Shown here: piece after piece, positions 1-12,600 of the stretch | Numbering within the stretch: the first letter of the stretch is position 1 | Layout of the letters: each line of letters starts with the position of its first letter | Origin: Cylindrodendrum hubeiense | Lineage: Eukaryota; Ascomycota; Sordariomycetes; Hypocreales; Nectriaceae | Assembly: GCA_014621425.1 (NCBI GenBank) | Contig: JAANBB010000284.1 | Span: 1 to 53,493, forward strand | Length of the DNA: 53,493 nt | Direction: 5' to 3' | Program-made: the position numbers and the translations under genes | Notes under the pieces: model-generated | What the model was told of the DNA's origin: nothing | Databases searched by the model: none | The model's input: the letters and a program-made list of their open reading frames with translations, nothing else

Positions 1-210
1 CTACCCCTGTCCACGTCCCCTCCTGCGCCCGCAGTCCTTGGACATGTCCCAGAGCGCAAGCGCAAGCGCATGCCTCCCCCGGCTACCTCTCCTCCGCTGC
101 CTGTCAGCTCACCCCTCACTAACACCTGTACTCTTATGCTAGCGTTGCAGGCTATGATTTCCACCCGTAGCAGGCCCTGCAGCAGGCCTGGGCTGCATAT
201 ACGACTGTAG
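1..210 (+). CDS. C-terminal end of an unknown protein, cut by the window edge
   Basis: A frame is open from the first base to a TAG near 210. It is rich in Pro, Ser and Thr and has a short basic run (KRKRKR) that could be a nuclear signal. A shift to another frame near 165 gives an equally plausible ending, so the piece may be damaged. I recognise no domain. A tail of a transposon-encoded protein is possible but not shown. Confidence 0.25.
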   Translation, partial: LPLSTSPPAPAVLGHVPERKRKRMPPPATSPPLPVSSPLTNTCTLMLALQAMISTRSRPCSRPGLHIRL

Positions 211-1300
211 CAATGGGATCGTCTGAGAGTGACTGAAGTGGACTGTGACGGCTGTGGTTCTGGGATAATCTGTACAAGGTATTGAGTGGCTCGGAAGGTA
301 TTCCTGAGGGATTGACTGGGGTCTATGTTAGCAGAGCGGATAGGTACTTGCGTATTGAGCAGTGCCGTGTCACGTCTGGTGATTGTTAATATACGATGAT
401 GCGTAGCAGTTAAAGTAGATTGAGGTAACCAAGTGTTATTGATAGCCGAGAAGCTGGTATCCTAATGACGGCCGGTTCCTCGAGTTAACATACTACGGTG
501 ATCGAAGGCGGTCACTGTGGTGGTGATCATGATCACTGGTGATCGGCGTGATCACGGAGCGTTCGTTCCGGAGGCTGAGAAAGGTGGGGCCCCGGGTCCT
601 ACTGCAGGTCGCGGCCAAGCTGCGACATGGATCAACACCGAAGGCGGAATGTGCCAAGAAGCATCCTCAAGACGTGGAGCATCTCTATCGACTGTATCCG
701 ACTGGACAGCGGGATGGAGTACAGAATTCTCCACAATATCGCGTTTCTCGATTACCAGGCTCTTCCGTATGAGATTTTGGCGGCCGCTAGCAAGTGCAAT
801 GGTGAGGATTCAACTCAACAACCAGAAGAATTAACCATCAAGAATTAGCCATCAAACGACTAAAACAGCTCTCGCTTATTGGAGTTTGTGGGATGTAGGG
901 TGGCAGCCGAAGCTATGAGATGCGCAAGTTCCTACAGGAGGCTACGCGGTCTGGCCTGAGTGTAAGGCAGGCGATGAACAATGGTGAAGAAAGCATAGCT
1001 TGTAGGAACGGCTTGACAGACACGAGTGAGGCTTTGTTCTCCAGCATCACTTTGCGAGTCATGGTGAACCTTTCCACATACCAAAGCAAGAGACGTGACA
1101 AGAATGCGGGAAGTATCTGACAGATGCTGTGCAGCTAGACGATTGGGCAGAGTTGTGCGAGGAGGAGGCTAAACCAGCGTGGCGCCTCAGTATAGTATCA
1201 ATATTTCTACGCGGTTGAGTATGATGGAGGAACAAAGAGTTGGTGAATTTGAGCGGGTTGATTTGTCATCGGGAGATCATCAACTGACAGCATTCAAACA
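211..1300. other. gene-poor degraded DNA, no recognisable gene
   Basis: Several overlapping frames of 60-105 codons occur on both strands between 517 and 1120. None shows a family motif, a convincing start or splice sites. A GATC-rich patch at 505-560 contains a perfect 14-base palindrome (GTGATCATGATCAC, 523-536). Base composition is balanced here and becomes AT-rich after about 1320. Confidence 0.4.
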
Positions 1301-2385
1301 CGATCAGCAGGATGTTGCACGTTCAAAATATAAAATTGGATAAAATAGAACTCATTTATGAAATTAAATTGAAAATTGATAAATTCATTTAAGAGGGTTA
1401 AATATCTTTTTTAATATCATAGTTTAATAATATTCTATATCAAAGGGTATTAATATAACGTACATGATAAGCGAATGTCCCAAACAAGCGAATGTCCCAA
1501 AAATCCCAACCTCTAAGATTAAAACCTCAATAAAACCATAATAATATAATCAATCAATTAAAACTAATTGCTATACTCTTCTCCAGAGGTCTCAATTATA
1601 GTCTGACAGGTCCTTGCATTATGACTAGCCTTTTTACATGTTCTACAGTGCCTTTCCCTTAGTGGCGCTGACCTTTATTAATCACTACTTCTCGATGATT
1701 TAGCTATTACCTGCGCATTAATGTCTCTCTGATCTATCTTATCCCTTCCCTCATCTAGAGTCATCTTCCCTCTATTCTATAGGCGTGTTCTTTTCCCTTT
1801 GTACTGCTTATTAAGGGTCTTATTTACCTGTTAAAGGATCTAGTTCTTAGACTTTAATAATACTATCTAATGTATTATTATCTTTGTTCCCTTAGAAAAT
1901 AACTTAAGTGTTTTAAGGATAGATATCGGAGAGTTATTTTGATATCTCCTAACTTATCGTTTAAGGTATTTGGACTGTGAGCTAGTCTTAAGTATAGTCT
2001 TTGGGGTCTTTAAGATCTAAGGATTAGGGAGACTAATCTCCTCCTTAACTAGTATTAGAGTCTGTAGCTGTATATTAAGCTTTAATATGATATTTTCTAG
2101 GTCTAAAGGAGTAAATCTAGTTCCTTAAAAACCCCCTTTAATATTACTCTCTATTATAGTGGCTTGGTGAGTAGTATAAAAGGCTAGGAAGAACTTAGTC
2201 TTTAAAATATAAGTTATAGAGTATCTAATTAACTACTTAATTTCTTGATTATAGGCTTTTTTAAGTGGCCTAAAGTACCTGATATTAAGAGACTGAAGTA
2301 GATAAGATAAATAAGATAGTATATAAAATATAATAATATTATTCTGTTCACAATATTTCTCAAAGTTAACTAAATGATAACTTTT

Positions 2386-2569
2386 TGAAAGGGGTTGGTC
2401 CTAAAGGGACTAAAGCGATAGCTAGCGCTACGACCTTCCTGCTCTGTTACAGTTCCCTAGTGAGGCAAAAGGGAAAGTAATGACTTAACTGGAGGTTAAG
2501 TCATCTAGCTACACCTATAGCTTGGACCGGCCACAGTCCGGATCCGTGATCCAGGCTCAGCCTGTGACA
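2386..2569. repeat. left LTR-like direct repeat of the TRIM-like element
   Basis: TG...CA repeat of about 184 bases. It matches 2710-2892 almost perfectly and matches 19783-19966 in inverted orientation. It contains a short inverted repeat (GACTTAAC...GTTAAGTC), so the transcript could form a hairpin. Confidence 0.75.
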
Positions 2570-2709
2570 GGTCCTCCCCCCTTCGCAAGAGGGGCTCTAT
2601 AGGTCACAAACCCCCCAGACCACAGAGGTCTATAAGCCCAAGCCGAGCCTGCCCACCCACTAGGACAGGGAATCGAACTTGTGACCTATTGGGGCAGTTA
2701 AGTCATACT

Positions 2710-2892
2710 GAAAGGGGTTGGTCCTAAAGGGACTAAAGCGGTAGCTAGCACTACGACCTTCCTGCTCTGTTACAGTTCCCTAGTGAGGCAAAAGGGAAAG
2801 TAATGACTTAACTGGAGGTTAAGTCATCTAGCTACACCTATAGCTTGGACCGGCCACAGTCCGGATCCGTGATCCAGGCTCAGCCTGTGACA
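2710..2892. repeat. right LTR-like direct repeat of the TRIM-like element
   Basis: Second TG...CA copy of the 184-base repeat. It is followed directly by the CTTTT target duplication. Confidence 0.75.
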
Positions 2893-3845
2893 CTTTTATA
2901 CTCATTGAGGATCAGAAGATAATAGTAACCGGTCAATTAATTCTTTATGTGCCAGTTAAAGTACTTGAACTACTTAAGACCTATCTTATTATCAGTCTAG
3001 CTATTTTAAGTTATTATAATAGCCTAATTACCCGGGAGGTTACTTTCCTGGTACTAGCTGGTGAGGTAATATTAGCCCACAATCACAATAAACAGCTAGA
3101 TTGCCTAGTCTTCTATATTAATCACCTAAATGACTATAACCTATTCCCGGTTTCCAGGCTAGACTGATTTCAGGTTTCCACACCTATCTATACCTATAAT
3201 AACCATTCCACTTATAATTATACCTATCATAAAACCAATCTTATTAAAATTATAGATATTAATTAGGTCAATACTATATTTCACAATTATATTCTTCACA
3301 AACCAGAATCAATTATAAATAATAGTTAAATCTTCACATTTAGCTCTCTAATAGTCATATTTATAAAAAAAAACATATCTTAAACTCTAATTATTATCTA
3401 ACGAAGTTAGAAGCCTAGCACTTACTAACAGGTAATATATCGCGGTTAGTAAGTAGTCAGTTAGCTATTTCTTTAATATCACACAGTCATAGGGGAAACC
3501 CTCAGAAATCTAGGTCAAGAATAAATTGGATAATAATCTGTTCCTCTAGATCGGATAGCTTATGTGACTTAGGGATAATATCATGTCAAGACTGTATACC
3601 TTTCTGGCGGCACCCTAGCCTTTTATTATAGACATAGTAGATTGATATAGTGTGTTAGATACTTAATAATAGATTGTTTTAAAGGGCTTGAAAAGCAAGA
3701 AGGATATTAGTCTCTTTATTAAATTAAGACATATTTAGTGATAATAAATTAATTAATCAAATAGAAGAAAGAGAGATCGAGGGATTTTTAGGATATTCAC
3801 TTGTCTAGGACATTCACTTATCATATATATTACTAACTACTCATA

Positions 3846-5222
3846 TTTAACGTGTATAATAAGTGAGTGGCTCAGATAAGTAAGTGACTTACCTAACTAT
3901 ACCTTTACTACCAAATATCAAAATAAAACAACTATAATACCTAGAATTAATTAAAATTAATCACTATCCTTTTCTTTAGATATATCTATATTAATTTCAC
4001 AAATATGTATATTATACCCGGGTTACCTGTATCTTCTATATTACCATTCCCTTATCTCTGTCCGCCTCTTCTGACTATTACTTTATTGTGTTTCCTATTA
4101 TATCTAATTAGTGATTTCCCTTTATGTAACAGAGGTTCTAAGGATGAGGCCGAGAAGGCTTAGTAAGGAACCTCAGTCGGAATGGTTTCGACTCAGTATC
4201 TTAAAAGGCGCACCCCGCTTCTTGAAGAGATGCGGGGTAAGCTTCAGTCTTGTTACAATCTTGAATATACCTTTGCTCTGCCTGACTATCCTACGATTAC
4301 TAGATGTTTCCCTAGTGATTGCCTTACCACTATTACACTTTAATTTTATAGTTCCTATCCCTTAGTTACTATTATATTCCCTGAAAGTCAGAGATGTGTT
4401 TTTTTTATTATATATTATTAACTAAGTATTATATTTATTTCTTAAAGTTTGTTAATCTTTACTTTTAATAATATTATCTAGTATATAATTCCTTATATTC
4501 CCTTTATAAATTAATCTATAATAGTTAAAATTAATATTAGAAAGCTTTTCTAATAATAATTAATTTGACTTTTAATAAAATCAGTTTATAAAATAACTTT
4601 AATTAGGTTATTTAGGGTCTTTAGAACTTAAATAATAGGTAATTTAGAATCCCCCTCTATAGATAATAGAATCTATAACTTAATATCTAATTAAAAAAGT
4701 AAACTTTCTAGATTATAGGGAATAAATCCTATACCTTAAAAATCTCTCTAAATATTCTTTTCTAATATTATATTTTAAAATATAGCTTAAAATATAAAAA
4801 AGAAGTTAATTTTAATAATATAGGTAATTTAGGTCTTTATTATATTCTCAATTTATTAACTATAGGCTTACTTAAATAATTTAAAGTAATTAATATTAAA
4901 TAATTAGAGGATATAAGATAAATATAATAATATATAGAGAGTAATAATCTTATTTTTCTTATAAAATAGCTTAAATTTAGTTAAATAGTGGTTTTTATAT
5001 TTATCTAATATAAAATAGTAATAAAAGCTAAAAGAATATACCTTTAAATATTTATTAAAGTACTAGATCTATTCTAGGTCTCTTTTATTTATTATCTAAT
5101 TATTATTAGAAGTTATAATAATCTAATCTTAAAATAAAATCCTTTTATTATATTAAACTATTAAATAATATTAACTTATAATAATAATAAATAGTAAAAT
5201 TACCTACCCTTATAAATTAAGG
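3846..5222. mobile_element. second Fot1-like element, truncated by a later insertion
   Basis: Its left end (near 3852) resembles the 1463 element in layout, with a repeated AAGTGAGT/AAGTAAGT motif in place of AAGCGAATG. The stretch 4320-5215 aligns with about 1740-3090 of the first element, with many transitions. Homology stops where the TIR of the 5.2-10.7 kb element begins, so that element probably jumped into this one. I could not find its right end. Confidence 0.5.
4125..4257. mobile_element. short GC-richer insertion with TGTAACA/TGTTACA ends
   Basis: A 133-base island of normal composition starts TGTAACA, ends TGTTACA and interrupts the RIP-like DNA. It includes a strong hairpin (ACCCCGC...GCGGGGT, about 4211-4238). 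I found no clear target duplication. It could be a solo LTR or a small MITE that escaped mutation because it is short. Confidence 0.3.
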
Positions 5223-8200
5223 CAATTACTAGAAAGGCATAACTTTTTACTATATAAACATAATCTTACACAAGTATAACTTTTCCACCACTCTTATTAG
5301 CTTAAAAATAATTATTAGTATATAGGAATTCTATTATATTTCCTCTTTATATCCCTTAGTATTTAACTTATCACAATTAAAATAATTTTATTTCTAGAAA
5401 TAATTATTATAAATATCCTAATAGCCACTCTTAGAACCTACCCCTAATCAATATCCCTTACCTTTCCCCGGATTAAATATATCTTACTATTAATAAACTA
5501 ATATTAAACTAGATCTTAGATTCCGAAGATAAAGCTAAAGCCCAAGTCCTAATAATTAATTAATCTCTTAAAAGTATTATTATATAAAGTATAATATTAA
5601 TCTATTAAGTCTATTATATTAATTAAGTCTATTATATCTTTTAAGTTATTATATTAAGTATAATACTAATCTATTAAATCTATTAAACCCTTTAAATCTA
5701 TTAACTATAATTAGTATTATCTTTCTATTTTATAATACTAGAGATAATAATACTATTAATAATCTCTTTATATTATACCTATAATAATTCTCTGATATCC
5801 CTAGACCTTATAATTAATAAGATATAAATAAATTAACCTAGATAATATATAATAATTATAAAATCTATTTTAATACTAATTTTATTCTAATTTTATTATT
5901 TACTTATTAAATAATAAGCTTAATCCCAGGTAAATACTTATATTTATTATTAACTCTTATATCTTATATATCTAGTCCTCTAATATCTCTAATATTATCT
6001 TAAATAATAAAGGTCAAATTTTAATTTATTCTAAAGCTTATATAATAGATTATTAGAGAAGGCTAGTATCTTATATTTAATCTTACTTATTAATATAAAT
6101 AAGTATATAAATAGTAAAAGAGATAGAACTAGTTATTATTAAGCTCAAGAGCCTATAATCTCTCTCTATTATACTCTCTATCTTAAGATTAATAATTAAT
6201 ATTAAATCCTCTAATAAGTATATCTCCTATATTTATATAATCCTCAATCTCCCTAGAACTAGAGTTAATACCTAACCTTCCTATTCTAGGTAATACTATT
6301 CTAAATATAAAGACTCTCTTTAAGATAATTAATATCTTTATAAAAGAGTATAGATTTAATATTATTTAATAATATAAATATTAATATTAAGACTAGAAGA
6401 TCTAATATATATTTTAATATAATTAATTTAAATAATTATAGCCTATTAAAGGAATTAGATTATAATAATAAAAGTCTTAGAAATATAATTATAAATAGTA
6501 GATTATTATTAAAATCCTTAAAAAGGGAAAATAATTCTTATAATAATACCTAAATATAAAATATAATAAATATAATTATAAACCTAATCTTATTCTATTA
6601 ACTTATCTTACTTATTAATAACTTACTTTACCTATTAGAACTACTCTCAAGATTATAAGTTAATAAATTAATATATATACCTATAATATATAAATAATTA
6701 TTTAAGATTAATATCCAGATATTAACTTTACTTAAAAGGATATCTATAATATTAAGATTATAATTAATTATAATAAGTTAAATAGATATACCTCTATTAT
6801 AGTCCTAATTAAGCTTTTTAATAAAAATAGAATTCCTTACTTAATAAAGTAAACAGATAATAAGCTAAATTAAGTTATTAGCTTAATATAGATTTTTCCC
6901 TATTATCTTTAAATATAAAAGTACTTTCTAGATATTATTAATTTTAATAATAGCAATTATTAGAGGAGTATAACTTTTTACTACACGGACATAATCTTAT
7001 ACAAATATAACTTTTCCACTACTCTTATTAACTTAAAAATAATTATTAGTATATAGGAATTCTACCATATTTCCTCTTTATACCCCTTAATATTTAACCT
7101 ATCACAATTAAAATAATCTTACCTCTAGGAACAATTATTATAAATATCCTAATAGTTATTCTTAGAGCTCACCCTCAATTAATATCCCTTACCCTCCCCC
7201 AGATTAAATATACCTCACCACTAATAAATTAATATTAAACCGGATCTTAAATCCCGAAGATAAAGCTAAAGCCCAAGTCCTAACAATTAATTAATCCCTT
7301 AGAAATACTATTATATAGAGTATAATACTAATCCACTAAGTCTATTATACTAACCAAATCTATTATACCTTTTAAGTTATTATATTAAGTATAATACTAA
7401 TCTATTAAGTCTATTATACTTTTTAAGTCTATTAACTATAACTAATATTATCTCTCTATTTTATAATATTAGAGATAATAATACTATTAATAATCTCTTT
7501 ATATTATATCTATAATAATTCTCTGATATTCCTAGACCTTATAATTAATAAGATATAAATAAATTAACCTAGATAATATATAATAATTATAAAATCTATT
7601 TTAATACTAATCTTATCTTAATTTTATTATTTACTTATTAAATAATAAGCTTAATCCTAGATAAATACCTATATTTATTATTAATTTTTATATCTTATAT
7701 ATCTAGCCCTCTAATATCTCTAATACTATCTTAAATAATAAAGGCTAAATTCTAATCTATTCTAAAACTTATATAACAGGTTATTAGAGAAGGCTAGTAT
7801 CTTACACTTAACCTTACTTATTAATATAAATAGATATATAAATAATAAGAGAGATAGGGCTAGTTACCACTAAGCTTAGGGATCTATAATCCCTCTCTAT
7901 TATATTCTCTACCTCAAGATCAATAATTAATATCAAGTCCTCTAATAAGTATATCTCCTATATCTATATAATCCTCAGTCTCCCCAGAACTAGAGCTAAT
8001 ACCTAATCCTTCTATTCTAGGTAATATTATCCTAGATATAGAGACTCTCTTTAAGATAGTTAATATCTTTATAAAGGAGTATAGGTTTAGTATTATTTGG
8101 TAATATAGATATTAATATTAAGACTAGAAGATCTAATATATATTTTAGTATAATCAATTTAGATAATTATAGCCTATTAAAGGAATTAGATTATAATAGT

Positions 8201-8690
8201 AAAAGTCTTGGAAATATAACTATAAGTAATAGGTTATTATTAAAGCCCTTAAAGAGGGGAAATAGTTCTTATAATAATACCTAAATATAGAATATAGTAA
8301 ATATAATTATAGGTCTAGTCTCACTCTATTAATTTATCTTACCTATTAATAACTTACTTTACCTATTAGGACTACTCTTAAGACTATAAGTTAATAGGTT
8401 AATATATATACCCGCAATATATAAATAATTATTCAAGATTAATACCCAGATATTAACTTTACTTAAAAGGATATCTATAATACTAGGATTATAATTAATC
8501 ACAATAAGTTAAATAAGTATACCTCTATTATAACCCTGATTAAGCTTTTTAATAAGAATAAAATCCCCTACTTAATAAAGTAAGTAGATAATAAGTTAAA
8601 TCAAGTTATTAACTTAATATAGACCTTCCCCTATTATCTTTAAATATAGAAATACTTTCCAGATATTATTAGCTTTAATAATATATATAA
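5223..8690. repeat. two tandem copies of a 1.73-kb transposon segment
   Basis: Positions 5223-6953 and 6954 to about 8690 align along their full length in direct orientation with an offset of 1731 bases. Differences are mainly C/T and A/G. Landmarks repeat in order: the TIR, an AAAGCCCAAGTCCTAA block, AATAATAAGCTTAATCC, and a shared end near TTTCTAGATATTATTA / TTTCCAGATATTATTA. The second copy keeps more C and G than the first. Confidence 0.8.
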
Positions 8691-10164
8691 TATTAACTAG
8701 TTCAAGCTATCCCTCTTCTAAATAACTGGATAGATATATTTAGGGACAGTCTTTAATATAATATTTAGTTTAATTAATAATAAGAGATAGAAAGGATTCT
8801 AATTTCTTATAGAGAGGATTTAATAGCTAATTAATAAATAATCTATTAAAGACCTAATTATTATTATCATAGATTTTAATAAGTTAATAAAAGTAGCCTT
8901 AGATAATTAGTTTCCTATATTATAATAGTAACTATATATTTATTATATTAATTCTAATATCCTTCTCAAATTAAAGTAAAAATAATTCAAGCTATCTAAG
9001 CCTATTAGTAGCTCAAATAGTAATAATCTTGATAAATCCTCTTAATATTATACCTAGCTTAGCCTAGTTAACTAAGTATTAATTAATAGCTTAATAACTA
9101 ATAAGATTCCTTATACTTATTAAGATATCTTTTAAATATAAAAAGTTATATTATTTACTAATAATAAGATAACCTATAAGAAAGTTTGGAGAATACTATA
9201 TAAGGAGTTTTATAATTAATAATTAATCTTATATTACTTATATAGTATTTATATACCTGTGAGAGCTTAATAGGCTTATTATTTTATTAAGATATATTAT
9301 AATTTTAATATTTATATTATATTTAATATAAAAGCAAGTAATAATAATATTAAAAGCTATTTATTAAATAATATAAATAATCTCTTTTACTTTATTAAGA
9401 TAATATAAAATATAATAAAGGATTAAGAGTGTAATTTCTTAGATAAGTATATAATAGATAAGATACTTATAATATATAATCTCTCTAGACCAAGCTCAGA
9501 ATACCTAAGTAAACTATAAATAATAATCTCTTTAAAGGACCTAGTCTTAATATAAGGATAATATCATATCACACACAAGATAATATTAACTAGAAAAAAT
9601 CCCTTTCTAATTCCTCTATAAGATTATAATAATAAATATTCTATCTTAATAGAACTTAATATCCTATATTCTTATATAATTTATAAGAAATTAGATTTAG
9701 ATCTATAATTTATAAAATAAGATATCTATCTATATTAATAATTTCGAGAATTATTATTATAAGATCTATATTATTATATCCTTGACTTAAAGATTATTTT
9801 AACATTATATAATCACCTAAAAAATATATTATAAATTATACCCTCTAATTTAGCTATTAAGATTAATAGTTAATCCTAGACTATTAATACTTAATTAATT
9901 ACTATTATATTAATAAGTTAAGTAGTGAAGTGTAAGTAAGGGAGACTAGTAAGAAGCTAAAACTAATTAATATTAATAAGGATTAAATAGAAAATAAGCT
10001 AGTAAGTTAGATTAACTATATAAGTAATCTATAGCTAGTTAGCTATATTTAATCCTAAATAACTTACTAGAATATAAGCTATTAGATAAAGATTATAATC
10101 TAGTATTTATAGAATAAGAAGCTAATAGGAATTAATAAATAATAATAGAGAATAATATAAGATA

Positions 10165-10566
10165 NAAATAATAGGATTTTAATTACTTATAATTAGAATA
10201 NAAATTTAAATNCNAANGATTAAAANTATACTATTANAATTAATTATATATTAGNTTATCTTAGTAATATNANNATAATACTATNAGATNATNTTAGTAA
10301 TATTATAATAATANTATCAGATTATCTTAGTAATATCNTGATANTACTATNAGGTTATCTTANTNATATTATAATAATANTATTNAATTATATTAATTTA
10401 AGNTAANCTGATAGCANTATNNNNATATAACTAANATAANCTGNTAAATATTATNATAATATANTATAATTCTNATCACTTATANTTAAGCTAAGAATTN
10501 AAATANAAGAGATTGAAATTATANTATCTTNATATAATAGTAGNNGAATATTATANTCANGGACTT
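10165..10566. other. tract with many undetermined bases
   Basis: Scattered Ns occur within an AT-rich simple-sequence stretch with repeated TTATCTTAGTAATATTATAATA-like phrases. It marks poor assembly or collapsed repeat copies. Nothing can be annotated here. Confidence 0.9.
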
Positions 10567-10726
10567 AATANGGGTATAATAGCTGTTAGTTAAGCTGGCT
10601 TCACTGCCTTTGATTGTGTGTATATGTGGAGACCTTTTTTTTTGAGTTAATAAGGATTATAGAAAAAGTTATGTCCGTGTAAGATTATGCCCGCGTAGTA
10701 AAAAGTCATACCCCTCTAGTAATTGC

Positions 10727-12600
10727 TCTTATAATAAGAACCTAGACTAAGCTTTAAAGTATATATCTTAAAGATATTCTAAGAGGTCTAAGATTAATAT
10801 AGATTATTTAAAAGTATCTAATTAGATATTTAGGATATAATACTTATTAGAGATAGTAGTGTTATTATATAGGGAGGTAATAAGGGACTAATAAAGGTTA
10901 GATCTTATAAAGTAATAAGATAAACTATAAAATTATAAGTAAATTATTAAAAATTTTAACCTAGATAATAACTGGTTATATCTTTATATATATAGGCTAG
11001 ATATAAAGTTATATAAAAGATCCAAAGAGCTAGCTAGATAGAGAGAGTGAGAAGAGAAGTTATAAAGTTATAAGAGGAAAGGATTACTGGAAAAGGATAA
11101 GGAGAAAGTGATTAGAAGGATCTAAGGGTCTATTTCTTTAAGACTATTATTAACTCTAATAATAATAGATTAGAGAGATAAGGCCTAATACTTAGAAGAT
11201 ATAGTAATTAGATCTAAGGATCTAGGTAGAGATTAGGGAAGCCCACTAACAGATCTCTTAATTAGAAGAGCCTTCTTATTTAGATAGGTATTCTAAAATA
11301 ATATAAGGGTAAGAGGTGTGGTTAAACTAGCTAATTGTATAAGTCTCCGTAGGGCTAAAGTTAGTAGTAGAGTTATTAAGAGAGTGATTTTAAGGGCCCT
11401 TATAAGAGGTCTGAGGGAGATATTTGTGGAGATACTTCTAGTTATAGTCAGATTAATTATATTAAAGGTAATTAGTATACTAGCTATCTATAAAGGACGG
11501 GATTAAGATATAGATAGGGAAAGGAATTAGGATCTGCTTATTAAAGTAAGTTATTATTAAAAGGTAATTGTAAATATAATAGTAATATATAATCAGGTTA
11601 ATGGTGCTAATAAAGGCTATGATTAGGGTCTTGAGGTAATATAGCTAGGTTAGTAGAGATAAGAGAAAGTACTCTCCTAGATGAGCTTATTTAGTGGGGA
11701 TATAGATAGGCTAAAGGCTATAATTAGCTAATAATCTGATCCTGGCTTAAATAGAGATATCCCGGAAAGGAAGCTAGTGAAGAAACCAGATAAGCGTGAT
11801 AGAAGTCTTATTAGTGGAGGGAAGCTAGATATCTAATTCTATGTATATTAGGTGGTTAAATTAATTAAGAGCCTAGAAGTTATAGAACTAGACCCGGAAT
11901 ATCTTGAGTACCTGGAAAAGTATCTTATTAGATAAAGGGTTAAGTCAGAAATAGGGAAAAGGAAGTTATTAAGGTGGGAATGATATTAAGGTTACTTATA
12001 GGAAAGGGTTAGAGGAGAATATTATCTTAACCCTTCTAATAAGTGTTAGTTTAATAATTAAACTGGGAATACTTAATATAATATTTAGTTAGTGTCTGAA
12101 TATTAGGAAGCTTGGAACGAGGGATCCCAGAGAGTATAATAAGCTTGTCCTAAAAGGAAGCTATTGTGGAGACAAGAAGGGGCTAGTAATAGTGGTGATA
12201 ATAACAATAGAAAACTATAAAAGTGATCAAGATGACTTAATTGAAGGTAGAAGAGAAAGAGAGAAATACGTGGAAGAAGGGGGAAATTCCTTAGGGCTTA
12301 AAGCCTAAGGGTTTGCTGTGAATTAGAGAGTCTTAAGGGTGTAGGTTATCTTTGTTTGCCAGGACTTTAATACTTATCTAGGTAAATAAAGCTGGGGATA
12401 AAGGACAAGCCTCTCCTTAAGTCATTCCGGATCTAAGAACTGGGTGTATATAGTTCTAATACACTGAAAAATACCCTATTAGATAATACCCTTCTAGACT
12501 GTTTAAACTTCCTTTCTATATATATCTTAATAATACTATTATCTCACTCACACTATTATTATAAGTGTAATTCTTTTCCTTTTAAGATTTAATTTAAATA
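10727..12600 (+). mobile_element. purine-rich degraded retroelement-like coding relic
   Basis: From about 11000 to 12350 the plus strand is markedly purine-rich and less AT-rich than its surroundings. Its frames are broken by many stops. One open stretch (11318-11506) is basic and has no known domain. Around 12000-12170 the translation has spaced Cys and Asn residues that resemble a decayed gag-like C-terminus, but no complete zinc knuckle is visible. This may be the gag side of the downstream Ty3/Gypsy element or a separate relic. Confidence 0.3.

Larger units (their letters stand above)
2386..2892. mobile_element. TRIM-like mini LTR element with 5-base target duplication
   Basis: Two near-identical direct repeats of about 184 bases (2386-2569 and 2710-2892) begin TGAAAGGGG and end CTGTGACA. 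They flank only about 140 bases of GC-rich non-coding DNA. The whole unit is bounded by CTTTT at 2381-2385 and 2893-2897, which is the expected 5-base duplication of LTR retrotransposon integration. There is no room for gag or pol, so it must have been mobilised by another element. The two repeats differ at only about three positions, so the insertion is recent compared with the ruined transposon it sits in. I saw no classical tRNA-complementary primer site next to either repeat. Confidence 0.75.
1463..3825. mobile_element. Fot1/pogo-sized TA-flanked TIR transposon, degraded and interrupted
   Basis: The left end (CATGATAAGCGAATGTCCC) and the inverted right end at about 3780-3825 match for over 40 bases. 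Each end holds two tandem copies of an AAGYGAATGTCCYA motif, and the element is flanked by TA on both sides. Subtracting the 507-base insertion and its 5-base target duplication leaves about 1.85 kb, the size of Fot1-type Tc1/mariner elements of fungi. The interior is AT-rich and stop-filled. Its sequence between about 1740 and 3150 aligns by eye with 4320-5215, a related copy. The transposase itself is no longer readable, so the superfamily rests on the TA target, the ends and the size. Confidence 0.7.
5223..10725. mobile_element. large degraded TIR transposon
   Basis: The left end CAATTACTAGAAAGGCATAA (5223) returns inverted at about 10640-10725. Both ends continue for about 80 bases with repeated CATAA(C/T) motifs and a stretch equivalent to TTATTAACTC. 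A second left end lies inside at 6954, so the original element may have been 6954-10725 (about 3.8 kb). The interior is AT-rich, and I recognise no transposase motif. A much less mutated left end of the same family is present at 53263. The superfamily is unknown. Confidence 0.6.

Noticed and set aside
2570..2709. tRNA-like B-box (GTTCGATTCC on the minus strand) in the TRIM-like element's centre
   Set aside because: The flanking bases cannot form a T-arm and no matching A-box or acceptor stem is present, so neither a tRNA nor a SINE was called.
4111..4365. 84-codon plus-strand frame in the AT-rich region
   Set aside because: It spans the 133-base insertion and RIP-like DNA, so it cannot be a gene.
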